Source: Erodium maritimum | Lineage: Eukaryota > Streptophyta > Magnoliopsida > Geraniales > Geraniaceae | Assembly (NCBI GenBank): GCA_963921825.1 | Contig: OY997588.1 | Span: forward strand, 56,614,803-56,678,802 | Direction: 5' to 3' | DNA: 64,000 nucleotides | Part shown: positions 10,505-21,432 of the stretch, in pieces | How the letters are laid out: each line of letters begins with the position of its first letter | Numbering within the stretch: position 1 is the stretch's first letter | Notes under the pieces: model-generated | The model's input: the letters and a program-made list of their open reading frames with translations, nothing else | What the model was told of the DNA's origin: nothing | Database searches by the model: none | Position numbers and translations under genes: made by a program

Positions 10505-13500
10505 TGTAAGAACCGCCCCCGGTCGATCCCGGTCGAACCGGAGGTTTTCGGCGAAAGTTGACTTTTTGCCAGAAAAGCCAACCGATGACTCCGGGAGTCA
10601 TTCGGGACCTTTCCAGGGCCCAAAAAGCTTATCCGTCGTTACGGTTAGCTTAATTGGGTCGTTTCCTTTCAAATGACTGTACTATTGGGAAAAGTCAACG
10701 CAGACCTTTTATCGGTCAAACGCGGTCCGATTATAAGCTAAATCCGATTAAACTAGAAGTGCTGGATTTTATTTTGGTAGAGGTGGTCCCCACTATGGAC
10801 ACTTGTCCATAGTGGCTTGGGTGAGAAGAAACAAGGGAGAAAGACCCCTATATCCTTGAAATTGGTCATTTGAGGCTTTTGGACACAAAGGGCATTTGGG
10901 AAACTTCACTTAAAGGGACCATTTTGTGAACATTTCACCACAATATTGCTAGCTTGGCCGAAATTACCAAAAGAGAGAGAGAGAGAGAGGGTCTTCCATG
11001 GAAGCTTGAAGGACAAGCAAGGAGAAAAGAGGGTGTTTTCTCTAGTTTTCTACCTCAAACCATCAAACAAACCCCATATTCTTCCTCTACTCTCTATTTC
11101 CAAGGTAAAGACCCTAATCAAATTCGTTTTTTTAGTGAAATTGAGTCATGGGTTTTGAAGGAGAAAAGCTAGAAATGAGTTGGTTTAAGGTTCTATGGCT
11201 TAGATGAAGGTTTGGATGAAGAAAAGTGAAGTTTATTATTGGAAATCTCTAGGTTTGAGTAGTTTTGATGAAACCCCTTGGTGGGTATTGTTTTGCTGAA
11301 GCTTTGGGTCTGTTGTGGAGTTTTGAGGATCCATCAATGTTGTTTTGATATTGAAATTCGTAGAAAACGAGTTGGGGAAGAAGAAGAGAGTCTGCTCTGG
11401 TCTAGCACGGAACGAGACACGGAGAGGGCTTGATTCCGGCACGGAACGCGGCGCGGAACACACAAGGCTCCGGCACGGAACGCCGCACGAACCGTGTCTG
11501 GTTCCGGGCCAGTACGCTGCGCGGACCGTGTCTGGTTCTGGGCCGGTCTGTGGCACGGCCCGGGTCTGGTACCGGGCCGGTACGCTGCATGGGTCGGTTC
11601 GAATATCGGGCCTGTGGGCCTTTCGGTTTGGGCCTCATTCCGACACATTTTCCTTTTAGCCTATGTTGGACATTCGAGCTTAATTTAGTTGCTTCTCCTT
11701 CTTATTGCAACTGAATTAGTATTGATTTCAGTACTTGTTTTGTAGTCCAAGACTTTGGACCCGAGCGTGACGGGAGAGGAGACGGTTGGATCTCGTAAAG
11801 TGGAGGAGGAAGCTAGCCAGGTCGTCAACAGCTAGAAGTTGAGAGTTGTTTACTTTCGAGGTAGGGAAAGTATCGAATACCGGTTTAGTTACAAAAAGTT
11901 ACTAGTATGCCTTTATGATAATAATAATAATAATAACCGGAAAGGTCCTTGTTTGCATATAGGACGTGATTCACTAGAACAACCGCTTTCAATTACGATA
12001 ATAAACGGAAGAGTCCTAGTTTTCATATAGGATGTGATTCACTAGAATAATCGCTTTCAATTATGGGAAATTGTCGTGCTGGTAGAATGGCCATGTCGAG
12101 CCTTAGAGTTGCGTGTTGATTGTGATGCCATGATCTATGATTGAGATGCATGATGCGTGTTGTAGTCGTTTACTAGATTGAGAGTCATAATAAGATATAC
12201 TCGGTGTAGCATGTTGTTGCTATATTTGGGCAAGTATGTCATGCGTGATTTGAGGTGAACCACTGTAAAGACCGCCCCGGTTTAAAAGAATTAAATATTT
12301 TAAAAGCGTCGATTGAAACGTCGTGGTTGGAGAATGGGGTGGAAAATTGAAACGAATGCAAAATAAAAAGAAAAAAAAGAGAGGAAAAAGAGCATTGGGC
12401 TGGACTGGGCCGGTCAGAGGACCGGGCCCAGCTCGTTGGCACGGACCAAGCCCAGCACCGCGCGAGCCAGGCCCACACTAGCCCAGGCCCAACCTAAACC
12501 CTAACGCGAGTACTATTCCTCTTCTTCATCGCGCTGCACGCACCCGAGATAGAATCACAGCGCCTCCCTCTCTCGTTTCTCCCTTCCCTCTCTCGATCTC
12601 TTCTCTCCCTATCGCAGCCACAGCCGTGCTCGCCTTCACCTCCCATCTCACATTCGTGAACGGACCGACCACGCACGGAAACGTGACGAGCTCGCTGGAG
12701 AACCTCGCTCTGGTTCGTCCCCTCCGAGCTCGAATCGAGCACGCCAGCGACGGGAATCGCACAGTTCGCGCTCCCTCGCCCCCTTCCCTTCTTCCCCGAG
12801 CTTGCCTCGCCTGAAAACCCATCGAGACGAGTTCGTTTTGGTCGGATTCAACCGGAATCATCGCCGGCGAACCTCGTTCTCGTCAGATCTGAGACATGAG
12901 CGAGGGTTGGGTCATGCTCGAGCCACGGCCGCCACGGCCACGGCTTTTCGAGAGACCTGACGCCCTTCTCTGCCCTCGTTTCTCCTCCTCCGAGCTCGCT
13001 TGACTCCATCGCCGACGGCGGAGCGAACCCTAGCATCGCCGGAGTTGTCTCCAGCTCATACCGAGCCAACTCAGGCCTTGGGCCAGGACGAGTGTCGGGT
13101 CGGACGGTCTTGGGCCAAGACTCGAGCCTCGGGCCAGATCCAGGTTTGGCCTTGGGCCAAGCACAGATCTGGGCTAGGTTTTGGACTCGGGCCTGGACCG
13201 GGCCTGGACTCGGGTCTGGATCGGGTCTGGAGCCGGGTCCGGGTCGGTTTTGGGTCCGTTCGGGTCTGGGTTCTGGACCGGGTCGGGTCATGGTCGGATT
13301 CGGGTCTGGTTCTCGGATCCGGGTCGGACAGAGCTAATAATTTAATTAATTAATCTAAAATTGGACTTTTAAAGGACTAAATGGACAAATCAGAGGACTT
13401 TTGGACTACTGGGACTGATTGGAAATTTTACCTGTTAAACCCAGACTTGGACTTCGCCCGAGAAGACCAGAGATAGGCCAGGACGTCAGCAGCTAGGAGA

Positions 13501-15962
13501 CGTAACTGTTGTGATCGTCTTGAGGTAGGGAAAGTAGTGGATATCGCTTTAATTACGGAAAGTTACTAGCATGCATGATTAGGGAATAATAATAACCGGA
13601 AAGGTCATAGTTGACATATAGGATGTGATTCACTAGAATAGCCACTTTCGATTACTAAATAACCGGACGAGTCTTAGTAACATGTAGGATGTGATTCACT
13701 AGACTACCTGCTTTCAATACTTGAGAAATTGTCGTGCTGGTAGAATGGCCATGTCGAGCGTTAGGGTTGCGTGCTGTTTGAAATGCATCTTACATGTGAT
13801 AACCGCTGTGTGAGAGTCTAAATAAGATTATACTCAGTGTTGCATGTTGTGACTGTGTGTGGGCAAGTGTGTCGTGTTTGATGAATTGTGAACCCTTGTT
13901 TGTGATATGATCAGGTGAGTGATAGACCGATTTGTGTGTTTTGGTGTGTTGGCCCGGTTAGTATACCGAGGTCAACTATGGCTTTGTGCTGCGTGTTATA
14001 CCCTTCTTGTGCGTTCCAAGAGAAGGCGTAACCGGTGTTGTACTTACACCGAGGGATAGTTCCAGTGTAGTGTATTGAGGCCAAGGATGGCGTGATCAGT
14101 ACCCCGATGACTCATAGTCCGAGACGATGTTCGACCGAGGTGTGTGCCGGTCCAGTACGTATGTTGAGTAAGGCCCAGATCTGTGTGCTCGGAAGACATC
14201 AGACTGAGGGATTTCCGGTCGAGGAGGTTACCCCCAGTCTCAGTGAGGGGAAGATATCAGGACTGATGATGTGTGGTCCAGTACGATATAAGTGGCTTTG
14301 TGCATTCAATGAGGTTGGAAATGGTCGTACTAAGTTATGTGTGGTTCTGTTGTTTGTGCTGTGCATGTTGATTGGCTTTGTGCGTTGTTTTAAGTGTGGT
14401 TATGGTCTTGTGAGAGTGTTTGGTGACTGGAGGTGCTGTTATAGCTGATTTCTGTTTGTCGTGCGAGTTCGCACGTGTGATCGGTTGCAAGATAACCGTG
14501 GGCGTTGTCCATTGAGAATTGTTAGGTGATGGGTGTAAAGAGAAAAGTTGAGAAGAGTGTATGTGTTCGGTTCATTGTGAGTTTGATTTACAGGTTGTGC
14601 CTGAGTGAAGGTCAAGCGTTGTCGTGGAGTAATGGTTTAATTTGACTTTTAATCATTATGCTTACTAGTATGCCCTAATTGGACGGTTACCCGTGGTAGT
14701 GAATTGATGTTCATAACCTTAACTACTTTTCCTGCTGAGCGTAAGCTCACCCCCTTACCTTGTTGCTTTTCAGGTGTTGAGCGGGATCTGTACTACCAGG
14801 ATTCTCGGAGCTTGGGAGCTGGCGAGGGTTTTGGCTAGAGTCTAGAGACGTACAGTGTCTACTGTTGTTTGAACTCTTTTATTATTTATTTTATCGAGCT
14901 GTTGACTCGTTTGATTTTTTTTTCGGAACTTTAAGTTGCAATTGAGACCCTTTGTATTATCTAACTTGCTTTATTATTATTTGTTTTAAGTTCGCGTCTC
15001 GAATCTGGTCAAAACCGGATTTGGGGCATGACAACCATTGATTGTGATATGATCGGGTGAGTGATAGACCGATATGTGTGTTATGGTGAGTTGGCTCAGT
15101 TAGTATACCGTGGTCGAACTATGGCAGTGTAATGCGTGGTGTGCTCTTGATACGTGTTCCAAGAGGAGGTGTAACCGGTGTGATACCTACACCGAGGGAT
15201 AGTTCCGGTATAGGGTATCGAGGCCAAGTATGGCGTGATCAGTACCCCGATGTGGTGGGAAGACGTACGACCGAGGTATGTGCTGGTCCGGTATGCGTGA
15301 GGCCCCGAGTCTGTGTGCCGGGAAGACATCTGACTGAATGTATTGCCGGTCGAGGATGTTACTCCGAGTCTCAGTGACGGGAAGATATCAGGACTGATGC
15401 TGTGTGTTCCGGTACGATATAAGTGGTTGTGTGCATTCGGTGATGTTGGAAGCTGTTGTACGAGATTTGTGTTGTTCCGCTGTGTATTCTATGCTTGCTG
15501 ATTGGCTATGTGCGTTGTTTTAAGTGTTATTATGGTCTTTTGAGAGTGATTAGTGGTTGGTGACTTCCCGTGGGCGTTGTTAATAATTATGCTTTGCTAG
15601 TATGCCCTATTTGGACGGTTACTCGTGGTGGTGAACGGATGTTTATAACCTTAACTACTTTTCCTACTGAGCGAAAGCTCACCCCTTTACCTTGTTGTTT
15701 TTCAGGTCTTGAGCGGGATCTGTGCTAGCGGGATTCTCGACGCATGAGAGCCAGCGAGGATCTTGTCTAGTGGTCTAGCGACGTACTATTTATTTGAACT
15801 AAAACCATTTATTACTGGTTTTTGTGAGCGGTTGACTCATTTTATTCGGATTTATGAATTTCGGAGTTTTATTTAAAACTTATCTCAATTGTTTTACTTA
15901 AATTAATTATTGTTTTAAGCTCACATCTCGAGTCCGTTCAAAACCGGATTTGGGGCGTGACA
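10505..15962 (+). repeat. 5' LTR of the gypsy element, split by a nested solo LTR
   Basis: The LTR starts TGTAAGAACCGCCCC at 10505 and ends TTTGGGGCGTGACA at 15962. Its sequence runs 10505-12263 and resumes at 15034. Removing 12264-15033 (and one copy of the target duplication) restores continuity. The right part (15034-15962, 929 bp) aligns along its full length with the end of the 3' LTR at roughly 80% by eye. The first ~1.2 kb does not resemble the 3' LTR, which starts TGTAAAGACCGCCCCGGTT. It contains a GC-rich degenerate minisatellite at about 11400-11610. Confidence 0.8.
12264..15033 (+). mobile_element. Nested solo LTR (2.77 kb) of a gypsy element
   Basis: A complete LTR with TG...CA ends (TGTAAAGACCGCCCCGGTTT to TTTGGGGCATGACA) without any internal region. 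The 5-bp flanks ACCAC (12259-12263) and ACCAT (15034-15038) fit a target duplication with one mutation. Its first part resembles the 3' LTR at 21433 and not the host LTR, so it belongs to the same subtype as the 3' LTR. Solo LTRs arise by recombination between the two LTRs of one element. It carries a GGGTCTGG-type minisatellite at about 13130-13330. Confidence 0.88.
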
Positions 15963-15965
15963 ATT

Positions 15966-15977
15966 TGGTATTAGAGC
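15966..15977 (+). promoter_or_regulatory. Primer-binding site, initiator tRNA-Met type
   Basis: TGGTATTAGAGC lies 3 bp after the 5' LTR end. It matches the usual plant iMet primer site TGGTATCAGAGC with one C-to-T change. It marks the start of the internal region. Confidence 0.85.
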
Positions 15978-16807
15978 CTGGTTTCATTTTGAAATTTTTT
16001 TTCAAAACCTCGGACCGTACGTCAATTAGGTGGGTAGAGTTGGGTCGTTAAGTTACCGTGTGTCGGTCACACAAGTCGGAGATGTCCTACGCGTAGAAAC
16101 AAGACGAAAAGAGAGTCTCGGGTTGGTGCTTTTCCGGTCTAAGTACCGTGTACCTTTGGTGAACCTGTGTGGTTGGTGTCTTGGTTTGAGTTAAACTGTT
16201 CTCTGAGTGTGAACTTGACCGGGCGGTAAAAGTGAAATTACCGAGACCCGAGGTGTGTGGCTGAGATAATTTGCTGTGTGCTGTGTTGTGATTGAGTGCT
16301 GTGTGCAGGTTGTGAATCGGTTGTCCCGTATAAGCGGATGGTTAGTATAAATTACAAACGGGTCATGCCCAATTTTCTGAAGAAACTGACGTGTATGTAC
16401 CATCACGATTTGGCTATAGGGGCCACTGTAGCCGGACGTGAATGGGGGGATGTCGAGTGGTTAAAACGTAATTCGGGGACGCCTAAACCGGGTTGTAACG
16501 ACGCGACATCAACATGAATGTTATGTTAGAAAGAGGACGTGTTAAGAATTTAAATCTAAGTTGTTGTTGTCTAATGTGTGATTGATGTGTGTGAGTGCGT
16601 TGTGGAGTGGTTGACTGTGTGTAACCTCGTTGTTTGACTGTGTGATCTGTGTTCTGTTGTGTGAAATTGTGTGACTATACTACTGAGTATATTATTACTA
16701 TGAGTATTAGTGTAGTGGACTGTGTGTGACATTAGTTACTTTAAGCGCGTCGTTCTTTAAGAGTAAGAAACTGAACATGTGCGTTATCCGTGCAGCGGAT
16801 TTACGAC

Positions 16808-17986
16808 ATGGCACCGACTTACGTTCCGCGAGGTACCAGGAGACGACCAGCTAAGGGCTGGGGATAGCCATCGACTGCTGAGTCGGTGGGGGCGACTAAT
16901 TCCCAGGGTGCACCCGCTGAGAGGAAAGAGAGGGTTGAGACTACCCAGGCAGCAGCTCTGGAGGAGCCGAATCGCACTGTTCAGGGATTGGCTGCAGGCT
17001 TTGCCCGGAGAGAGGATACAGCTCCGACACCGGAGGCTGTGCCTGCTGCCACTACAGCAGCTACCGAGGAACCTAGTCAGGTCGACAACTACACTGCGCA
17101 GGCGCTGCGAGACTTCCGCAGGCTGGGCACGCTTGTGTTTTCTGGGGAGCCAGACCCCGAAGCAGCCGAGAGGTGGCTGGAGCGGATCACCCGCAACCTG
17201 GACACATTAGGGGTCTTGAGTGGTAGCCTGAGAGTATCATTTACAGCTTTCCATCTGGAGGGAGAGGCCTACCACTGGTGGCGGCGCGAGCAGGCGCGAG
17301 TGGGAGATGACTTTGCGCTGTTCGGACAGCATTTTCTTGAGCAGTATTTTCCACAGTCGGTACTGGACGATAGGCGTCAGCAGTTCCTGGAGCTGCGACA
17401 GGAGGGACTATCAATGTCCGAGTACGAGGCGAGGTTCACCTCCTTGTCTCGTTTTGCTCAAGAGATGATACAGACTGAGACTCTCCATTGTTGACGTTTC
17501 GAGGGAGGGCTTCGCCATGCGATCGCGGACCGGGTCGCTGTTTTGAGGACTCAGGTGTTTTCTGACTTGGTGAAGCAGGCCTTGACCGTAGAGCGACGAT
17601 TCCGTGAGACAGCTAGGGCTCAAGAGGTCAGGCCGAGATCGAGCAGCTCCTTGAGGCCATCTGAGTCTCGAGATCCGAGTAGGCAGAGGACCTCGGGAGC
17701 GTTTCAGTCTCAGACACAGTTGAGAGGACCGCGACAGGTCGGGTCAATGGCTTATGTTGGACCTTCCTTGTCAGGTCGCACGTGTTACCGATGCAAGCGG
17801 CCAGGTCACATGGCTCGAGACTGTCCGGGGAGCAGCGGACCAGTAGACCGTCTGGCGGGTAGACCTGAGGAGAGGTCGAGTGCCGGGCCACCGCTATGTC
17901 ACCGGTGTGGTCGGCCGGGACATTTCGCTTCCAGGTGCCCCGATCAGTTTTTGGAGGTGGCGGACCCGCGACCACAGCAGTCGTAG
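16808..17986 (+). pseudogene. gag: gag of the gypsy element, broken
   Basis: Capsid/nucleocapsid gene. The start at 16808 (MAPTYVPRGTR) matches the start of the related gag at 52663. The frame is lost by about 16860, resumes from 16886 (frame of MGATNSQGAPAE) and hits a TGA at 17492-17494. The remainder from 17495 carries two CCHC zinc knuckles (CYRCKRPGHMARDC and CHRCGRPGHFASRC), typical of nucleocapsid. The capsid core shows FSGEPDPEAAERWL and YHWWRREQ. The gag at 52663-53529 is a close relative in which the capsid region is still open. Confidence 0.88.
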
Positions 17987-18139
17987 ACTGGGCAGTCCCC
18001 ACAGTTCCAGTAGCGTCAGGCACAGGCGCAGAGAGCACTGAGACAGACAGCGAGCGCGCCAGCGCCGAGGCAGAGAGCTGCGCAGCAGGTGGCACTTCCA
18101 TCACCTCCGAGAGGTGGACCCCAGGCACAGTAGGGCCGG

Positions 18140-21100
18140 GTGTATGCTGTCACTGACTCTCGGGCTGAGGGACGTTACGTCGGCCATGAAGCTACACAGG
18201 GTACGTGCTTGCTTTATAATTCATGGGCATCTTTCTTGTTTGATACTGGAGCATCTCATTCTTTCATCTCTTCTTCTTTCGCTCGTATGTTGGGGTTGAG
18301 GGTGGAGTTTTTGAGTCGACTTTTATGTCTTGACACCCCTGTTATGCGAGAGGTAGTCTTGAGTACCGTTTGTCGTGCATGTGAGATTCGAGTGACTGAT
18401 TGCCCATTTTATGGTGACTTGCTTGTGTTGGACATGACTTCTTTTGACGTGATCTTGGGGATGGACTGGATGACGAGGTATCGGGCATCGTCGGCAGGTG
18501 ACTGTAGTATCGGGTGACACGATCGTCACTTGTGTCTTGGGCAGTAGGAGCGAAGTTCTCCTATCTGCGTTGACCGTAAGAGATGAGACGGAGACCGTGC
18601 GGAGTAGAGAGCTACCGAGAGTGGTATGCGAGTTCCCGGAGGTCTTTCCGGAGCAGCTGTCAAGATTACCGCCGACGTGCGAGGTGGATTTTAGGATCGA
18701 CTTGATCCCGGGTACGACGCCGATCTCTATGGCCCCGTATCGGTGTGCACCAGCCGAGTTGGTCGAACTGAAGCGACAACTCGAGGAGCTTCGAGAGAAG
18801 GGATTCATCCGACCGAGTGCTTCGCCGTAGAGAGCACCCGCCTTCTTCGTGAAGAAGAAGGGTGGAGCCTTGAGGATGTGCATCGATTACCGGAAGTTCA
18901 ACCGGGTTACGGTAAAGAACCGTTATCCGATGCCGAGGATCGATGACATGTTTGATTAGCTGAGAGGAGCGAAGTGCTTCTTGAAGATTGATCTTCGATC
19001 AGGGTAATCAGTTGAAGGTTCGGGAGGAGGATGTGGAGAAGACCGCATTTCGGACTTGGTCTGGACACTACGAGATCTTGGTGATGTCGTTCGGGTTGAC
19101 GAACGCGCCTGCAACGTTCATGGGTCGGATGAACAGGATCTTCCGACCCTACCTGGATCAGTTTGTCATGGTGTTCGTAGATGACATACTGATTTATTCG
19201 CCTAGTGAGTAGGCACATGAGGAGCATTTGAGGACGGTGTTGACTTTGTTGCGTACTCATCAGCTGTGCGGCAACTTGGAGAAGTGCGAGTTCTGGCTCG
19301 CCGAGGTGAAGTTCCCCGGGAATGTTGTGTCCCGAGAGGGTATACTCGTCGATCCGGCGAAGATTGACGCGGTCTCGAAGTGGGCACGGCCCAAGAGTGT
19401 CTTCGAGATCCGCAGCTTCCTAGGCTTGGCAGGGTACTATCGACGGTTCGTTCAGGACTTTTCCCGTCTGGCTGCGCCGATGACTGCCTTGACCCGTAAG
19501 GGAGCTGAGTTTGTGTGGACTGATGAGTGTGAGCACTACTTCATCGAGCTGAAGGCTCGTTTGACCACCGCGCCCGTGTTGATAGTGCCGGAGCGCGGGG
19601 TTAGGTATGATGTGTATTGTGATGCGTCCGACGAGGGACTGGGGTGTGTGTTGATGCAGTCTGGGAAGGTAGTTGCGTATGGCTCGAGACAGTTGAAGAT
19701 ACATGAGCGCAACTACCCGACCCATGATCTAGAGTTGGCAGCAGTGGTCTTTGCTCTGAAGAGCTGGCGACACTATTTGTATGGAGAGCGATTCTGGTAC
19801 ATTTTCTCCCAGCGCGACTTGAACATGCGCCAGAGGCGGTGGATGGAGCTACTTGAGGAGTACGACTTTGAGTTACTTTACCATCCGGCCAAGGCGAACG
19901 TCGTCGCCGATGCCCTGAGCAGAAAGTCGACTCACATTCTTGCTAGTATATCTGTTCGAAAGTGGGACATAATGGAGGAGTTGAGCACGTTTCAGCTCGA
20001 GCTACATGAGATCACCGATGGCGTGGCCATGTGTTCGTTGGTGGCACAGTCCACACTTGTTGCCCGTGTGCTGGAGGCACAGGCCGGGGATACCGAGACA
20101 GCAGAGATCCGAGAGAGGATGATCAGCGGTACTGACACCGAGGGCTGGGAGCAGGGTTCTGACCTGGGTTTGCGATACCGAGGGAGGCTGTTTGTGCCAC
20201 GTGGTTGTAGAGATGATGTACTAAGAGAGTCTCATCACTCTCGTCTTGTTGTGCACCTGGGTGGCACCAAGATGTATCGAGATATCAGACGGCAGTTCTG
20301 GTGAAGTGGGATGCGTAGAGCAGTGGCAGAGTTTGTTTCAAGATGACTCACTTGTCAGCAAGTGAAGGTCGAGCATCAGCGTCCCGCTGGCTTGCTACAG
20401 CCACTACCGATTGCGGAGTGGAAGTGGGAGCACGTCACGATGGACTTCGTGAGTGGCTTGCCGAGGTCACCGAGAGGGCACGACGCAGTTTGGGTGGTGG
20501 TCCACCGACTGACCAAGTCGGCACACTTCTTGGCCATGAGGATGACGGATACAGTAGATGCTTTGAGCCGGTTATATGTTCGGGAGATCATCCGTCTTCA
20601 CGGATTTCCGGTGTCGATTGTGTCCGAAAGATATCCACGTTTCACCTCCAAATTTTGGGAGAGCTTGCTCAGAGAGTTAGGGAATGAGGTCTTGCTTAGT
20701 ACAAGGTATCACCCACAGACCGACGGGCAGTCCGAGCGCACTATTCAGATATTGGAGGATATGCTGCGAGCATGTGTGTTGGACTTTAGAGGGTCATGGG
20801 AGGATCACCTACCATTAGCGGAGTTTTCCTACAACAACAACTTCCAGGCCAGTGTTGGGATGGCATCGTTCGAGGCGTTGTATGGTAGGCCGTGCAGATC
20901 GCCCGTGTGTTGGGCTAAAGAGTTATGCAGATAGACGACGCATGCCTTTTGAGTTTTTGGTTGGTGATTATGTGTTTCTGAGGGTGAGCCCGAAGAAGGG
21001 CCTATTGCGGTTGAACCGTGACGGAGGCAAGCTGGCCCCGTGGTTTATCGGACCTTTCGAGATCTTGAGTAGAGTTGGAGCGGTTGCCTATCGCCTTGCT

Positions 21101-21382
21101 TTACCACCGAAGCTCGGGAACGTTCATAACGTCTTCCATGTATCCCAGCTGCGGAAGTACACCGCGGATCCCTCCCACGTGATTGAGTGGACGGACATCG
21201 AGGTGGCGGAGGATGTTTCGTATGAGGAGCAGCCAGTCAGGATTCTGGATCAGCGAGAGAAGGCCTTGCGGGGCAGGACTATCCCACTGGTACGTGTGCA
21301 GTGGAAGCACCACGGAGCAGAGTCGACCTGGGAGCGCGAGGACAAGGTCCGTGCGAACTACCCCAGCCTGTTCGACCCTTGA
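18140..21382 (+). pseudogene. pol: pol of the gypsy element (PR-RT-RH-IN), broken
   Basis: Order along the plus strand: aspartic protease (FDTGASHSFIS, about 18239); reverse transcriptase ([20 protein letters not shown] about 18881; [22 protein letters not shown] catalytic box about 19173); RNase H ([10 protein letters not shown] about 19615; [16 protein letters not shown]); integrase core (MDFVSGLPRSPRGHDAVWVV about 20441; HPQTDGQSERT about 20713); and a C-terminal GPF module with chromodomain-like end (WFIGPFEILSRVGAVAYRLA; TWEREDKVRANYP to 21382). Breaks: frameshift near 18510; TAG at about 18828, 18957 and 19210; lost bases near 19003; TGA near 20302; TAG at 20932. In RNase [11 protein letters not shown] lacks about ten residues normally found between YIF and the QRDLN stretch, including a conserved Asp. 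About 40 residues between the integrase core (SPVCWA) and KSYADRRR are also missing. Confidence 0.9.
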
Positions 21383-21432
21383 GGTACGTTCGTTTTAAAT
21401 TTCGAGGGCAAAATTATTTTGAGGGGGTAGAC

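Noticed and set aside
11236..11714. Several overlapping 60-106 codon frames on both strands
   Set aside because: They fall in the GC-rich minisatellite of the 5' LTR; low stop density comes from composition. No domain.
12526..13353. Arg-, Pro- and Gly-rich frames of 80-147 codons
   Set aside because: They lie in the solo LTR, run on both strands at once and follow GGGTCTGG-type repeats; not genes.
12259..15962. One single 5.5-kb 5' LTR with an internal tandem duplication
   Set aside because: TG...CA ends and ACCAC/ACCAT flanks at 12264-15033 explain it better as a nested solo LTR.
17628..18128. 166-codon minus-strand frame
   Set aside because: Antisense shadow of gag zinc knuckles and the gag-protease spacer.
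18323..18883. 186-codon minus-strand frame
   Set aside because: Antisense of protease/RT of the gypsy element; no domain of its own.
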